A DNA stretch of 64,000 nt. Source: Limnanthes douglasii subsp. nivea (taxonomy: Eukaryota; Streptophyta; Magnoliopsida; Brassicales; Limnanthaceae). Below are positions 31,536 to 43,550 of this stretch, one piece after another (position 1 is the stretch's first letter; each line of letters begins with the position of its first letter). Location of the stretch: positions 216,931,046 through 216,995,045 of the forward strand of contig JAUPFV010000002.1 of NCBI GenBank assembly GCA_036936605.1. Direction: 5' to 3'. A model generated the notes under the pieces. It ran no database searches, had not been told where the DNA came from, and was given only the letters and a program-made list of their open reading frames with translations. The translations under genes were made by a program, and so were the position numbers.

Positions 31536-32652
31536 TTATTTATTATTGTAGATTGCATTAGTGTTAGCACAATCCAAATTTGAGATAATATGATAGTTTC
31601 TTTTATCAATAATAATATTATAAGAGAAGGTACTATTGTTATGCTTGATTTTGTTTATGAAATTCAATATAGTCGAAGAGATGATTGTTGGAATTCTATG
31701 TCTAATGTGAACAGTTTTAGTAGTAGACCAAAACCAACATCTAACTAGATTATGGATGTTTAGATAATTGCTAATTGATACATTGAAAATATTAGCAAAA
31801 TGGTTCCAAATGGGCCATATGTTTGTGAAGTTGACAAACATGTAATTGGTTGACTTAATTGCATTGCAAAATTGGCACTTTGAGGCCATGAATAAATTTT
31901 CTTTTGAAGGTTCATATCCAGTAGGATACATTCTTTCAAAAGCTTCCAAAGTAGGAAAGAATACTGGGCGAGGCTAATGGAGTTCTAAATTTTTGCAAAC
32001 AGGTTTGAAGTAGGACACTTGGTTCTAATAATGTTCCAAATGGCTTTAGTATTAAACTTGTCAGAAGGCTCAAGGGACCAAATAACTGTATACTTCATTT
32101 CATTATTAAGTTTCAGTTTAAAAATCTTATTAATCTCAGATGGAGTGATTGAATAATTAAGTTTATCAATGTTCCAGTTATTTTCAATTCATAAATTATT
32201 TATTTTCTCAGGAGTACACCAGTCATTATTGATTCAAGTGAGAATTATTAAAGGTCTGTTATCAAACCACTTATCAAGCCAAAAATTAGAATTATCCTTA
32301 CCAATGTTTCAATGAATAAAATATTATGCAACGTTTTTTGTGGAGATTAATCTCCTCCAAGTTTTAGAACCCTTGGTATTATAGGTGATTTGAAGATGAT
32401 GGAAGTTTTTTTGTATAGATTGAATGCATGTAATTTTCCCAATTAGTTTTATTTTCACAACATTTATACCAAAGCTTACAAGAAAATGTTTGTAAATCCA
32501 AAAGTTTCTTAACATTTAAACCACCTTCCTTGTAAGGCTTACAGAGGAATGTAAAAAATAAAAGCTTTATTATTTTCATTAAAACCCCATAAAAATATGT
32601 TCATTAATCTTTCAAATATGTACAATACATTACTGGGAATGTGACATCATTA
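31536..32652 (-). mobile_element. LINE copy 2, 3' segment (RT C-terminus and zf-RVT region)
   Basis: Downstream part of an L1-type LINE whose other parts lie at 37277-38932 and 43551-45320. The zinc-binding region after the RT is readable (MASKCQFCNAI, FVNFTNIWPIWNHF, then VHIRHRIP). The sequence at 32100-32370 aligns with LINE copy 1. The RNase H seen at the end of copy 3 is missing, so the copy stops or is deleted near 31540. The target-side pentamer CATTA of element D ends it at 32652. Confidence 0.8.
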
Positions 32653-32868
32653 TGATACCTCAATGGTATTAGAAGGAACACAAGTTTTGTTTAATTGGTA
32701 GTTTGAACTCCCTAATTTAGTATTTTCATTGATAATAAATAGAAACATAAATAACTTTCGTTAACTTCCTACAATACAAGGAAATAAGAATAGAAAATAG
32801 ACTAATAAGGTGTTGTTTTACTAAGTTTGATGGCTATTGTTTTACTAAGTTTGATGACTACTATATCA
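32653..32868 (-). repeat. 3' LTR of element D
   Basis: 216 bp. It aligns with the other LTR over ttgataataaatagaa, cgttaacttcctac and ttttactaagtttgatg. It contains an extra 25-base duplication of gttttactaagtttgatg and an extra stretch near its left end, which explains the greater length. Confidence 0.85.
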
Positions 32869-33035
32869 ATACCCGCCTCCTCAAGACGAACCCTGTCCTC
32901 AAGGTTAAACAGGGGAAAGCTTTGTTTCAGCTGATCGTTATTTTCCCAAGTTTCTTCTTCCGCACCCAAGCCAATGCACTGTACCAAAGATTGCTTTGCC
33001 AAACCTGTACCACGGGTGTCCAGAACCCGCTCCAA
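32802..33035 (-). pseudogene. Element D chromodomain
   Basis: This is the C-terminal end of the integrase protein. It reads VLDTRGTG, then EEETWENNDQLKQSFPLFNL and EDRV, the typical chromodomain pattern with the aromatic and acidic residues of the Trp-Glu-x segment. Chromodomains guide integration by binding modified histones. The reading frame runs on into the LTR by mutation or by design. The link to the integrase core (33036-33440) is broken. Confidence 0.75.
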
Positions 33036-33440
33036 CTACAAATTAAGCTCACCATTAGCTTGCAATGGGGGCAACACCCCCGACACTGGAACCTCAACAC
33101 CAACTCGCAGCTTAAGCTTAGAGATGTGGAAGACCAGGTGAATCTGGGATTCGTCTGGGATTTGCAAATTGTGGGCAACAGGCCCCACCCGTGCAAGTAC
33201 CTTAAAGGGTCAAAAAAATATGTATGACAGCTTTTGAGAAGACCTACGAAAAACTGACTGATGTCTATATGATTGGAGTTTTAAAAACACCCAATCGCCT
33301 TCCTGAAACTCTAAATCACGATGATGTGTATTTGCTCTCTGCCTCATGTTGTTATTAGCTCGTGATATATGTGATTTTAATTCACCCAAAATCTCCTCAC
33401 GAGATAATAGATGTTCTTCAAGTTTATTGATGATGGTGTT

Positions 33441-34218
33441 TCATTTGTCGTAAACAAGTATCGTAGGTGGTAATCTGCCATACATAGCCTGAAAATGACT
33501 CATACCTGTCGACTCATGGTACGTGGTATTATACCAATACTCGGCCCACAACAAAAAATCTCTCCATTGGCATGGTTTGTTCTGCATAAAGCAACGAAAA
33601 TACTGCTCAATACACCGGTTAATTACCTTCGTCTGTCCATCAGCTTGCGGATGGTGAGTCGTGGACATACATAATTTTGTGCCAAACATTTATAGTATTC
33701 TTTCTAAAAATGACTAACAAATGTGGGCAAGCCGTGCAACTTCACCATATTTTCAATAAACTTACTAGCAATAGTCCTAACTATATACGGGTGGGACAGT
33801 GGTACCAAATGTGCTGACTTGGTGAGCCTATCAACAAAGACCATGATAGTTGTGTAAACTTCAAATTTGGGCAAACCTTCTACAAATTTGGAAGTGGTTG
33901 AAGTAGACCAGCGGGTGACAGAGTGTTGGCCTTAGCCCGTTGACAAATATCACAATAAGCCACATACTCGCGAATAGTTTTATGCATTGAAAGCCAATAA
34001 AAATGTCGAGAGAGTCTCTTATAAGTGCGCAGAGTACCTGAATGGCCACCAAGGGGCGAGTCATAAAAATCGTGAAGCAAGGCAGTGAGAATCGAGGAGT
34101 TGGGAGGCACAACTACTCTATTGTTGTAGTACACGAGTCCATCACGAAAGACAAATGACAAACCCGGTTTGGTATCGGCTGCAGTATTTACACATAGTAA
34201 GTATGGATCAATACTCAA
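33441..34218 (-). pseudogene. Element D integrase (broken)
   Basis: The zinc-binding end is at 34218-33880: LLHDFYDSPLGGHSGTLRTY, then HFYWLSMHK and CDICQRAK. The core continues in other frames with VFVDRLTKSAHLVPLS. The open piece at 33689-33441 reads MSTTHHPQADGQTKVINRCI, where the family has GQTEV, so the third catalytic acid (Glu) is Lys. Frameshifts lie near 33880 and 33690. Confidence 0.85.
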
Positions 34219-34299
34219 CAGCTTACGCAGATCATCCCATACAGAGGCCTAAGGACATGATAACGCATGAAGATCTGGACTGTTAGTACATTGAGACAG

Positions 34300-35790
34300 A
34301 GCATCTACAGTCGCATTAGAATAGTCAGGCTTATATGTAATCTTGTAATCGTATCTTGCTAACTTTCTCATCCACTTTCGTTGTTCTGGTGTTAAAATTC
34401 ATTGCTCAAGGAGAAAACAGAATCTCTTTTAATCAGTTTTAATGACACAGCGCCTACCAAGTAGATAAGGCCTCCAAGTTCTGATGACAATCACAATTGC
34501 CAGCATCTAATGGGCGTAAGTATACCACGACCTCTTTGACACCTCCAGTGAACGTCTCATGTACGCGAGCAGTCGTTGATTCTGAGTCAAAATATCACCG
34601 ATACCATCCTCTGATGTGTCTGTCTGAATCACAAAACTAGCCGAAAAATCAGGTAGTGCAAGCGTTGCAGTGGTAGTCATGGTTGTCTTGAGCTGTTGAA
34701 ACGCCTGCTCAGCCTCTAAACCACATTCAAATCTCCCTTTCTTTATAAAATTAGTCAAAGGCCGTGCAATATTGCCATAGTCTTTGACAAATTATCTGCA
34801 AATATCCAATAAGGCCTAAAAGTTCTCTTAATTCTGTCACCAAAATAGGAGAAGGCCAACTGGTCATAGCTGCAATTTTGGCCTGATCCACTTTGACACC
34901 TTCGCGTGATATAAGATGTCCAAGATAATCCAGTTCATTATTCCCAAACTCACATTTTTGTACTTTACGAAGAATTGATGTTTTTGCAAAACCTGTAGCA
35001 CCAATCGCACATGCTCAAAGTGATCTTCTTCTGTTTGACTATAGATCAAGATATCGTCGAAGAAAACGATGAAAAATTTCTGCAAATACCTTTGAAAGAT
35101 TGTATTCAACAATGTCAAAAATGTCCATGGAGTATTATAGAGGCCAAAAGTCATAAAAAAGTATTCATAATGCCCGTTGTGCGTGCAAAATGCGGTTTTG
35201 TAGACATCTTGATCCCAAACTCTGACTTGGTGGTAACCAGTTGTCAAATCTAGCTTAGCGAAGATTATCGCTCCATACAATTTGTTCAGCATGTCCTCCA
35301 TTGTTGGTATAGGAAATCGATCTTTCACTGTCATTACATTAAGAGCCCTGTATACAATGAAAAACCTTAATGTGCCATCCTTATTATTTACTAAGAGAAC
35401 TTGAGAGGAGAATGAATTACAACTAGGCAGTATAATACCCGCAACCAACATTTCTGGAAACTATTTTTCAATCTCATCATTCTGAAAATAAGTATAATGG
35501 TATGGTCGGACGTTAACTGGATCAGTCCCTTCCTTAAGAGTGATATGATGGTCGATAACTCTAGGAGGACGAAGGCTTGATGGCTTCTTGAAAATCCTTG
35601 AGAACTCGTCCAAAATTTTCTGAAATTTTGTAGGAATCAGAACGACCTTTTTGGCGTTAGCGTGAAGATGAATTGCAAAAATAGTATGCCCTTGTTTTAC
35701 ATCCCTCTTAATCTCAACAGAATGAGCTTGACTAATTGAGTTATCAACCAGACCCGTCAATTTTGTATCCTCCCCAGCCCAGTGAAACAT
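34300..35790 (-). pseudogene. Element D reverse transcriptase and RNase H (broken)
   Basis: The start of the RT (35790-35461) has PPRVIDHHITLKEGTDPVNV. After one stop come GIILPSCNSFSSQVLLV and FPIPTMEDMLNKLYGA, then the catalytic VFFDDILIYS (around 35050), an intact chromovirus-type box. The RNase H (34860-34300) reads FVIQTDTSEDGIGDILTQ and AYMRRSLE. A frameshift separates the two near 34860. Confidence 0.85.
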
Positions 35791-35805
35791 AATGGATTGG
35801 GCTTT

Positions 35806-36078
35806 TCAATCACAAATCGTGGGGCCCAAGGTAAAAAGAAACTGAATTCCTAGCACCAAATCAAGCCCTTGTAAAGGAACAACATATAAATCAATTTTGA
35901 AAATTGTACCATCAATCACAATAGGTACAACCTTATATACGTCTCTACTCTGCAACTCATTATCGTCTGCCACTCGGACCCTCGTCGGACTTATTGTGGT
36001 CAACCTCAACTTCAGTTGACTTGTCACCCTCTTATTCACGAAGTCGTGGATGCAGCCACTATTAATGAGAAAAATCAC
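35806..36078 (-). pseudogene. Element D aspartic protease (active site lost)
   Basis: Open over 90 codons: FLINSGCIHDFVNKRV, then LQGLDLVLGIQFL. The family motif is LIDSGxTHxF. Here the catalytic Asp is Asn, so the protease would be dead even though the frame is kept. Confidence 0.75.
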
Positions 36079-36099
36079 CTCTCGCTGGTTAATGACGGT

Positions 36100-37070
36100 T
36101 CAGACGCGAAGCGTGTAAGGAATTGAGCAACCCATTAAGGCCTGTAGCGTAATCTTGGGTTCTGCCTCAGTCTCTAACATCTCCGGTTTTAGATCTTGGT
36201 CCTCCATTCCTTCCATGAGAAACAATTGAGGTTTTCGACAACGATGGCCCGGTTTGAATTTTTTGTCACAATTAAAGCAAAGACTCAAGCTTAGTTTATG
36301 TTTCCTCTCTTCCCACGTTAGTCTTTTTGGTTTGTTGTATTTTCTGCAACTCAATGATATCTCGCAATGCTTGAGGTAGTCATCAGAGGTGGATCCTCTC
36401 TGTAATCATCTCATTCAATCCACCCATGTATGACCCCAACAACGTTTTCTCGGTCCAGCCATCAACCTTGTTTTGGAGTCTCTCGAATGCACGATGATAG
36501 TCACGTAATGTACCGGTCTGGAGAATTTTAGACAGTGCCTCATCAAAGTTATCAGCATTTGTGGGACCAAATCTAGCACACATTTCTGCTTAAAAAACTC
36601 CCCAATCAACTTTAGGAATTGAATCTCGCAAGTGTTTGACAGTGGCTTGCCACCATTTGTTGGCTTTTTTATCCAAGTGGTATGAGAAAAATTCCACTCT
36701 TTGCTCTGGTGGAATCCCTTGGTAGCAAAAGTATTGTTTAGCCTTGCTGAACCACTGTGTTGGATCACCCCCCCCCCTTGAAACTTAGGAAAATCCAATT
36801 TGACGTTGCAATGAGGTGGTTGGTTAACTGGTGGTGGTATATGGCCGGTGTGTTTGCTGGTGATATTGGCTTGTTCAGGGCTTTGGCATCTGTTGTTTCG
36901 CGACGCACATGCACTTTCACGTTGGCTCTGGACATAATCTGCCAATTGTTCAATCATGCTTTCAAGGTGGGTAAGCTTCTCAGACATGCCGATGTTGATT
37001 TTCTGAAACTTATCCTGGAGGTCTCCCACACTCTGTTCCAGAACTATCAATCATTTCTTTGTTCATCATG
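36100..37070 (-). pseudogene. Element D gag (broken)
   Basis: The N-terminal piece (37050-36415) begins with a helical segment (SEKLTHLESMIEQLADYVQS), then LDFPKF. The capsid part runs in two frames (36583-36383: DYHRAFERLQNKVDGW). The zinc-knuckle part (36354-36100) has RLTWEERKHK, then CFNCDKKFKPGHRC, a CCHC motif typical of chromovirus Gag. Confidence 0.8.
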
Positions 37071-37091
37071 TTAGTGAAGAACAAATAGGTT

Positions 37092-37112
37092 CAAAAAGGG
37101 ATCTTTTACCAA
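37092..37112 (-). promoter_or_regulatory. Primer binding site of element D (degenerate)
   Basis: Right after the 5' LTR the minus strand reads TTGGTAAAAGATCCC, a decayed version of TGGTATCAGAGC, which pairs with initiator methionine tRNA. This primer is usual for chromoviruses. The match is imperfect. Confidence 0.45.
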
Positions 37113-37113
37113 T

Positions 37114-37271
37114 TGATACCTAAATGGTATTTTTATTGATAATAAATAGAAGCATACATAACATTTTTAACCTCCAGTAACCTCCGTTAACTTCCTACAG
37201 TACAAGGAAATAGATATAGAAAATAGACTAATAAGCTGCTGTTTTACTAAGTTTGATGAGCCACCATATCA
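37114..37271 (-). repeat. 5' LTR of element D
   Basis: 158 bp, TGATACCTAAATGG to CCACCATATCA on the plus strand, followed by the TSD CATTA. It aligns with 32653-32868 and lacks the internal duplications of that copy. Confidence 0.85.
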
Positions 37272-37276
37272 CATTA

Positions 37277-38932
37277 AATATGGTATAAACGTATGGTCAT
37301 AAAGATAGATTGGATCAAGACCAATTTGCCATCAAAAGAGAGGGAAGTGTTATCCGAATCATTAATTTTAGTTCCGAATTTACTAATAATATCATCATAT
37401 AAGTTAGCTTTAGTACTGCTGTGGATATAAATACCTACATTTTTTTAGTAGGAAGAATTAAGCTAGATTTATCATTGTTAATGGTTTGACCATATAACAT
37501 TTGGTAGTAATCTAAGAAAGTATTAAGTTTATAATTTTTTTTGAAGCCATTTGTATAGATGATGAAATCATATGCAAATGACAAAGAGTTTATGCTAATG
37601 GTGCTTCTAGTTATATACTTCATTTGTTGTTAGTTATTAAAGAGAAGTTTTATACCTCCAATGAGGTATTATTCGGTGATGATAAACATGTTGGTAATAT
37701 TGTGTCTCCCTGCCTAGTGGCATTTAAGCCCTTAAAATAAACTTTGGTTTTAACATTTATTATAATTGAAAAGAAAACATATGTGATGTTGTTAGTTATT
37801 ATGTTTATAAAGTTATTGCTGAAACCAAAAGCCTTGAGAACATTTAGAATAAAAGTGTGAGCGATTTTATCAAAGGATTTCGCCATCTCAATTTTCAAAA
37901 GAATGTTATTACCTCGTAACTTTTTGCTGATGTCATGAAAGAACTCTTGAGAAATAATGATGTGTTCATGGATATTCCTTCTATGAACAAAGCCTCCTTG
38001 ATAATGGGAAATGATTTTAGTAATAATTTTGGATTAACCTATCATTTATAATTTTGGATAATAGTCTCTTAAAAATAGTACACAAACTAATTGGCCTATA
38101 ATCTCTTCATTGTTTAGGTTTGTCCATTTTAAGGATAAGGCATATATTAGTAGAGTATATGCCTTTAAGGGAAGTTTTACCATCAAATATTTTTTGCACG
38201 ATAAGGAACATGTTAGATTTAATTGTGGACCAACATTTTCTATAAAAGGTTGCATTGGATTCATCTGGGCCAAAAATACTATGGTTTTAAGACCCATTAC
38301 AAGATTGTAAATTTCATTTTCAGTTGATATTTCCATGAGATAATGATTTTTCAGTTTGAGTTTCAAATTGGCTTACATACATTGAATTAGTAAGGAGATC
38401 TTTCAAGAATTCAATGGTAGAATAACAAATATTACTATTATCATCAATCCAGGTATTTTTCATGGAAGATACCATGTATTATGCTTCTTTTTATGTCTTT
38501 TTTAAACATAGTTATGAAATATTGTAGTGTTTTTATCCCCATTTCTAATCCAATTCAGACAGATCTTTTGCTCCCAATAGGATTCTTCTCTCGCCAAGAG
38601 AAGAATAAGATTGACATTAGCTTTGGATAAGTTACTCTTATCCTCAGCAGATTGAGAAACTTGATAAACATTTTTAAGTTAGTTAATTTCATCTTCAGCT
38701 TTGGTAATAGTTGTGAAGATATTTCCAAAGGATTAATGATTCCATGTTTTCAATTTAATTTTTCCATAAAACACAAAAGGGCTAACCATCTAAGTTAGCC
38801 CCCAATGATTCATCAGTGATTTGGTTGCATTGAGGGTGGATGAATCATATGTTTAGAAATTTAAAATAAGCTTTAAGTTTTATTAAACAATTTGAAATGG
38901 TTATAAATACGGGGCAATGGTTAGAACATGTT
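37277..38932 (-). mobile_element. LINE copy 2, middle segment (linker and reverse transcriptase)
   Basis: Continues the LINE across element D. The RT catalytic region is at 37623-37435, with the FADD box changed to FAYD (SFAYDFIIYTNGF). The palm is KSFDKIAHTFILNVLKAFGF (about 37890), and NEIYNLVMGL opens the RT (about 38330). The endonuclease-RT linker (38400-38930) reads SNHCPVFITISNC and, through stops, LFFSWREKNPIGSKRSV. The TSD of F (ATGTT) ends it at 38932. Confidence 0.85.
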
Positions 38933-39316
38933 TGATAAGGAAATATTCCGTATATAATATCCGAATAAGTATACAATGTATTTATAATTTAATTAGGCAC
39001 TTCTTATTGCATATTTATTATTTATACGAAACAATTGGTCAAACGACCAACAATATTAGTCGGAAATCTAGAATCCATGATGTAAAGTAAGTGAGGAAGG
39101 TAGTTTGTGAAAGAAGATTAATTTGTAACCGCTTGTAAGTAGTGGACAAAAAGTCTCTCATAACTCTTATAAATCGGAGTTGAGTATCATATGTAAAGAG
39201 ATCAGATTCCATCGATAATACCATTACATGTTTTTCTCTTTTCTCTCTATATTTCTCTCTTTTTATTTCTTTTTCTATCAGAATTTTAGGTAATTTGTTA
39301 GAAAATTACCCTAACA
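38933..39316 (+). repeat. 5' LTR of element F
   Basis: TGATAAGGAAATATTCCG to TACCCTAACA. A CT-rich region (39231-39275) lies near the 3' end, as in many LTRs. It aligns over its whole length with 43158-43545. Confidence 0.9.
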
Positions 39317-39318
39317 AA

Positions 39319-39340
39319 TTTCGCGCCGTCTGTGGGAAAC
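39319..39340 (+). promoter_or_regulatory. Primer binding site of element F
   Basis: tttcGCGCCGTCTGTGGGAA follows the LTR by two bases. It resembles the TTGGCGCCGTCTGTGGGAA type of PBS found in many plant LTR elements. One or two bases differ. Confidence 0.7.
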
Positions 39341-42300
39341 CAAAGTTTCTTACTTAAAAAAAACATGTAAACATTAACCACCAAGGTATGTCCATGTTCT
39401 CTTTCATTCGTCGCTTCGTGCACGCTTCCTTGACACGGAATACCTTGAGCAGCCCTTGCCACCATCACATCCACCGGATATCGCCTCAAGCACAAATCTC
39501 GCCGGAACGAAACATTCAAACAACAACGCCCAACGATCTCCATCATCGACTTTACTGTTCAAATTTGAACCTCCATATTCTTCATGTGTATCCAATACCG
39601 CTTTCGTATAAATACATCTCAAGAATCACTCTCAAGAATCACTCTGGTGTTTGTCTGCATCAGCAACACCGAAAGCATGCGCTGCAGCAAACTCAACCGC
39701 CTTCGGTGCCTACATGCAGAACTTATAACACCAGCAGCTTTCCGAACGCAAATGCGTGGGGTTTAACATCACCGACAAGTTTGTTTTCCGCTCCCCAAAG
39801 CTAATTCTTCTCATCGTCGCTCTTACGTTTCAAAACTTATTATACATTGTGATGTATTAAGTGATTTTCTACATCATTGCGTTATGTTGAATGTTCGTAT
39901 CCTCAGTTTATTGTAGCTAAAATTTGTGTGGGCATAACGCATACGATTACATAGTATAGACACAATGCATGACCACGTGCGACAGTATACACATGAACAA
40001 AAAGACATAAAAATAAAATAAAAAATAGTAAAACATAGACATACACAATTCATGGGCACGTATGCCCACATATTACTACAACAGATTGATAAACATTTAG
40101 TGAGACATCGCAATATACATTACTGATATATGCAACGTAGTATATGGATGATGGCGCCCACCGAAAGCAAATATATGTCTTAGTGTGTTACACGTGTAGA
40201 TATAACATTACATGTATATTAGTGTGTTACTGGTGTCGATATTATTTGACCAGAACTGCATTATCAGCTTAATATGTGTTATTGTAAAGTGTGTCTGTGT
40301 CATACGTAAATACAATATGTTATATAGTGTATTAATATATATTGCATATCATTATATTGAGAGTCATACTTATCATTATACCTTATCTGTATGCATCAAG
40401 TCAAAAAAAGACACTATAAACGTTACACCATTTAGTGTACACACCATTTAAAGAACACACTATAAACGTTACACAGAAGCTGGTGATAATACATACGACA
40501 TGGACAATATGAAGGTGCAGGGATATAGTACTGGTTATACAGACGGGTGCCATGAGGTATATATCAACATGACACGAGCATGGACAGCGTGAAGGGTTTG
40601 TCTCTAATTAAAAGCAAAAGTCCGTCTCCAGTCAAAAGAGAGGGATCGTCTCTACTTGACAATTATCCTCAACTCTTATCTGAACATCCTCCAAATTGGA
40701 CCTTCCGATAGAGAGCAAGGGTTTACCCTTCAGTTCAAAGGAGCTCTAACCCTGGATCCAAGATTCGGATTTGCCACGGAATGCCGATGAGAAATCGAGG
40801 TCAATGGAGCAAATATTGATTATAGACAGACAACTTCAATCGACTGCGCTGCTGTAGTAAAGAAGATTCGACCTATGTTTCATTCAACAGATGACCAACT
40901 ACGAGTTCACAAGAAGCAGGCCATCTTCTTGAAACCAGTGACTTCTAAAACCATTCCTAAAATTCTTGTCAACTCTACTGTGACCCATACAAAGCATCCT
41001 TCAAAGCTTGCACCACCCGGGGCAAAGCATCACAGGCGACAACCGTGCTTCATCCTTGAACAACATCGACAAACATCCCCAACGAAATCAAAAAGCTCCC
41101 AACCAACTCAGAGCCTGCAACACTGTGGCTATCAGATCTAGTTTTTTCCACCGAAACATATCCAAGAGAGTGGTCGATACCTGCAATATCGAGGAAATGG
41201 CAAAATGAAGTCGAAAAGAAAATATTGCACCTATACCTCAAACAAAAGGAGACTAGCTGATATTGTCTGCTTTGCGTTCGGTGGCGCGTACGGATTTGCT
41301 TTTGGGTGTACTCCCAAAATGGCTCTTGCTAGTTGAGGTGGCCTCACATTTATATACACTCTTTTATGTTCCTTGTTAGCAATGTGGGATTGGGGGTCCT
41401 TTATGGGATGAAGTTTATTCTTCACATCCTACAAGGAGCCTCACCGACGAAAGAAGCCCAACAACTGTATTTTGGATCGGTAAGTCATCACTGGAGCTAC
41501 TTTATACCACTAGGTAGAACAATCGGATCTGGCTAACCGACGGTAAGACTGTAGTAAACGACCGGAATAAAGCCGAGAAGTTGTGACCGATGACGAGACT
41601 GTAGGAAAGACCCAGTCGGTGACATGAATCTGTGATTGGACAAAACCGGCATAGAGCAACGAATCTGCTCGCAACCGACAGAGACCATAGTGCAGAGCTG
41701 ACAGAGAAACTGTTAGGATGGAAAATAGGTACCATAGGCAGAGTTAGACCAAAGAGAGAATGGAATATTGGGGATTAGCCTAACACATGCAATTCCCCCA
41801 AATCTATGATCCGAAAATAACAAGAGCAGTACTAATTCAGTACCTCTCTGTCGCCGTTTTCATTAGGAAATGGCTATGAGTTAAGTAATCTCCCATCTCC
41901 ACGATTGAAAAGGGCTATGTGATTAAAAAGGTATAAGTCAAATGACCTCCATCTCCATAATCGAAAGAGCTATCAATCGAGTAATCTCAATCTTCATATT
42001 CGAAAAGGCTATGAGCCAAAATAATATCCATGTCTTGGATTAAAAAGGCTATGAGCCCAGTGATATCCATCTCCACGACACAAAAGATTTAAGTCCAGTC
42101 ATCTCATTCTCATGTTTATGTGTTTGTTGTATACATTCTCTCCATCCTTGCAACTCCGCGATATGGTCAATAAGCACGCCTACGAGCTACGCAAGAGACC
42201 ATATTGAGTCCATACTAAGTGTCTATAAACACGATAAGGCTAATTGGCTAAGCCTACAGGCTACGTAAAGGTCATACTGAGCCTCATACTTTGTACTAAG

Positions 42301-43130
42301 TATATTTGCGAACTGGTTACAAACCAAGTCTATAGCAGACCACGCAATAGGGTCTCTTCGGCCTCGCCGCGATTCAGCTAGAATGACACATTATCCTAAG
42401 TTACGCAATGAGCCCTACCGTGCTCGATCTTGTAAGGATATGCTCGGACATCAATAAAGTTGAATAAACACATAAATCTTCACTCATATCAACTTATGAC
42501 GCCAATTGTTACCAACCATATTATCGTACAAACACGACTATGTTGCTAACATGTTTACCACCCACGCAAAGTCGCCTACGACATTCGGTAAATTCTCCAT
42601 CATAAAGTCTACAACATCTAAAACATACTCACATATAGGAAATATATCTATATATAGTCTTCGCTTCATCCTTCACCAAAGACTAGGGGGGCTACACATC
42701 CATCCAACAAAAAGTAAAGCATGTCGAAGAAGCAGGTAACATCCTAGCAGCCTACTAATTGGTAGTTGTACTCTTTTCCTTTGGCAAAATAGAGCTTTTT
42801 ATCCTCAAGGGAGGTTTCAGCCAGCAAAGGTTTTTAACGAGGCAAGAACTATTTAGTACGAACCAAGTTGGAGTCGTCTCCGACAACAGTTCGGCTAGGA
42901 AAATTAATATAACCAAGCCCTATGACTTTTCGGAGTCTAGCCGACATGGCTGGCATAGTTTCTTTGGCATGATCAATGACGCCTCAACAAACATGATGAA
43001 TGAAGACATAGCCATAACAACTGACAAAATAAAAACAAACAAGCTCCCTCAAAAGCAAAAAAGAACAAGAAGATTACATTATCCACATATTATATATGTG
43101 ATTATTATATAGTCCTTAAACTTTTCTACA
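39341..43130 (+). other. Internal region of element F, no coding similarity
   Basis: Open stretches at 39388-39804 (His-, Ser- and Thr-rich), 40875-41141 and 42759-43112 are short and low in complexity. None resembles a retroelement domain. The region 42150-42330 holds two diverged copies of a ctacg(c/t)aa...catactgagtcc segment. I regard the interior as non-coding. Confidence 0.6.
41872..42113 (+). repeat. Tandem repeat of about 40 bp inside element F
   Basis: About six diverged units built on ggctatgagcccagtgatat, then ccatctccacgat and a short A-rich tail. Unit length varies from about 39 to 55 bases. Confidence 0.7.
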
Positions 43131-43144
43131 CTCTAACTCAAGAA

Positions 43145-43157
43145 CTAGGGGGACTCC
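43145..43157 (+). promoter_or_regulatory. Polypurine tract of element F
   Basis: ctagggggactcc lies directly before the TG of the 3' LTR. It is similar to the tract of C (gactcggggggctac). Confidence 0.6.
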
Positions 43158-43545
43158 TGATAAGGAAATATTCCGTATATAATATCTCAATAAGAATATA
43201 ATATATTTATAATTTAATTAGGCACTTCTTATTGTATATTTATTATTTATACGGAAGAATAGTCAAACCACTAACAATATTAGTCGGAAATCTAGGAACC
43301 ATGATGTAAAGTAAGTGAGGAGTGTAATTAGTGGAAGAAGATTAATTTGTAACCGCTTGTAAGTAGTGAACCAAAATTCTCGCATAACTCTGATAAATAG
43401 GAGTTGAGTATCATATGTAAAGAGATCGGATTCTATGGATAATACCATTACATATTTTTCTCTTTTTTTATCTCTATTTCTCTTTCTTTTTATTTCTTTT
43501 TCTATCAGAATCATTTAGGTAATTTGTTAGGAAATTACCCTAAAA
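43158..43545 (+). repeat. 3' LTR of element F
   Basis: 388 bp, TGATAAGGAAATATTCCG to TACCCTAAAA, followed by the TSD ATGTT. The last bases read AAAA where the 5' LTR has AACA, so its terminal CA is mutated. Confidence 0.9.
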
Positions 43546-43550
43546 ATGTT

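Larger units (their letters stand above)
32653..37271 (-). mobile_element. Element D: complete chromovirus (Ty3/gypsy), Reina-like, inside the LINE
   Basis: 4.6 kb with two short LTRs (32653-32868 and 37114-37271), both opening TGATACCT and closing ATATCA on the plus strand. The TSD is CATTA (32648-32652 and 37272-37276). On the minus strand come gag, protease, RT, RNase H, integrase and a chromodomain. The chromodomain defines a chromovirus. The short total length and LTRs fit the Reina group, which is inference. Stops and lost active-site residues show it is dead. Confidence 0.9.
38933..43545 (+). mobile_element. Element F: large LTR element with no gag-pol (LARD-like), inside the LINE
   Basis: LTRs of 384 and 388 bp (38933-39316 and 43158-43545), TSD ATGTT (38928-38932 and 43546-43550), a PBS, a polypurine tract and 3.84 kb between them. 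None of the open stretches inside shows capsid, protease, RT or integrase similarity. It fits a large non-autonomous derivative that depends on another element's proteins. The post-integrase motif GGTTTTTAACGAGGCAAG survives at 42829-42846, which suggests origin from a gag-pol element. The LTR opening TGATAAGG is shared with element C. Confidence 0.85.

Noticed and set aside
36757..37074. 105-codon plus-strand frame
   Set aside because: It overlaps the gag of element D on the other strand and has no similarity of its own.
39388..39804. 138-codon frame just after the PBS of element F, where gag would sit
   Set aside because: Low-complexity His/Ser/Thr composition, no capsid or zinc-knuckle pattern, and no stop-free continuation.
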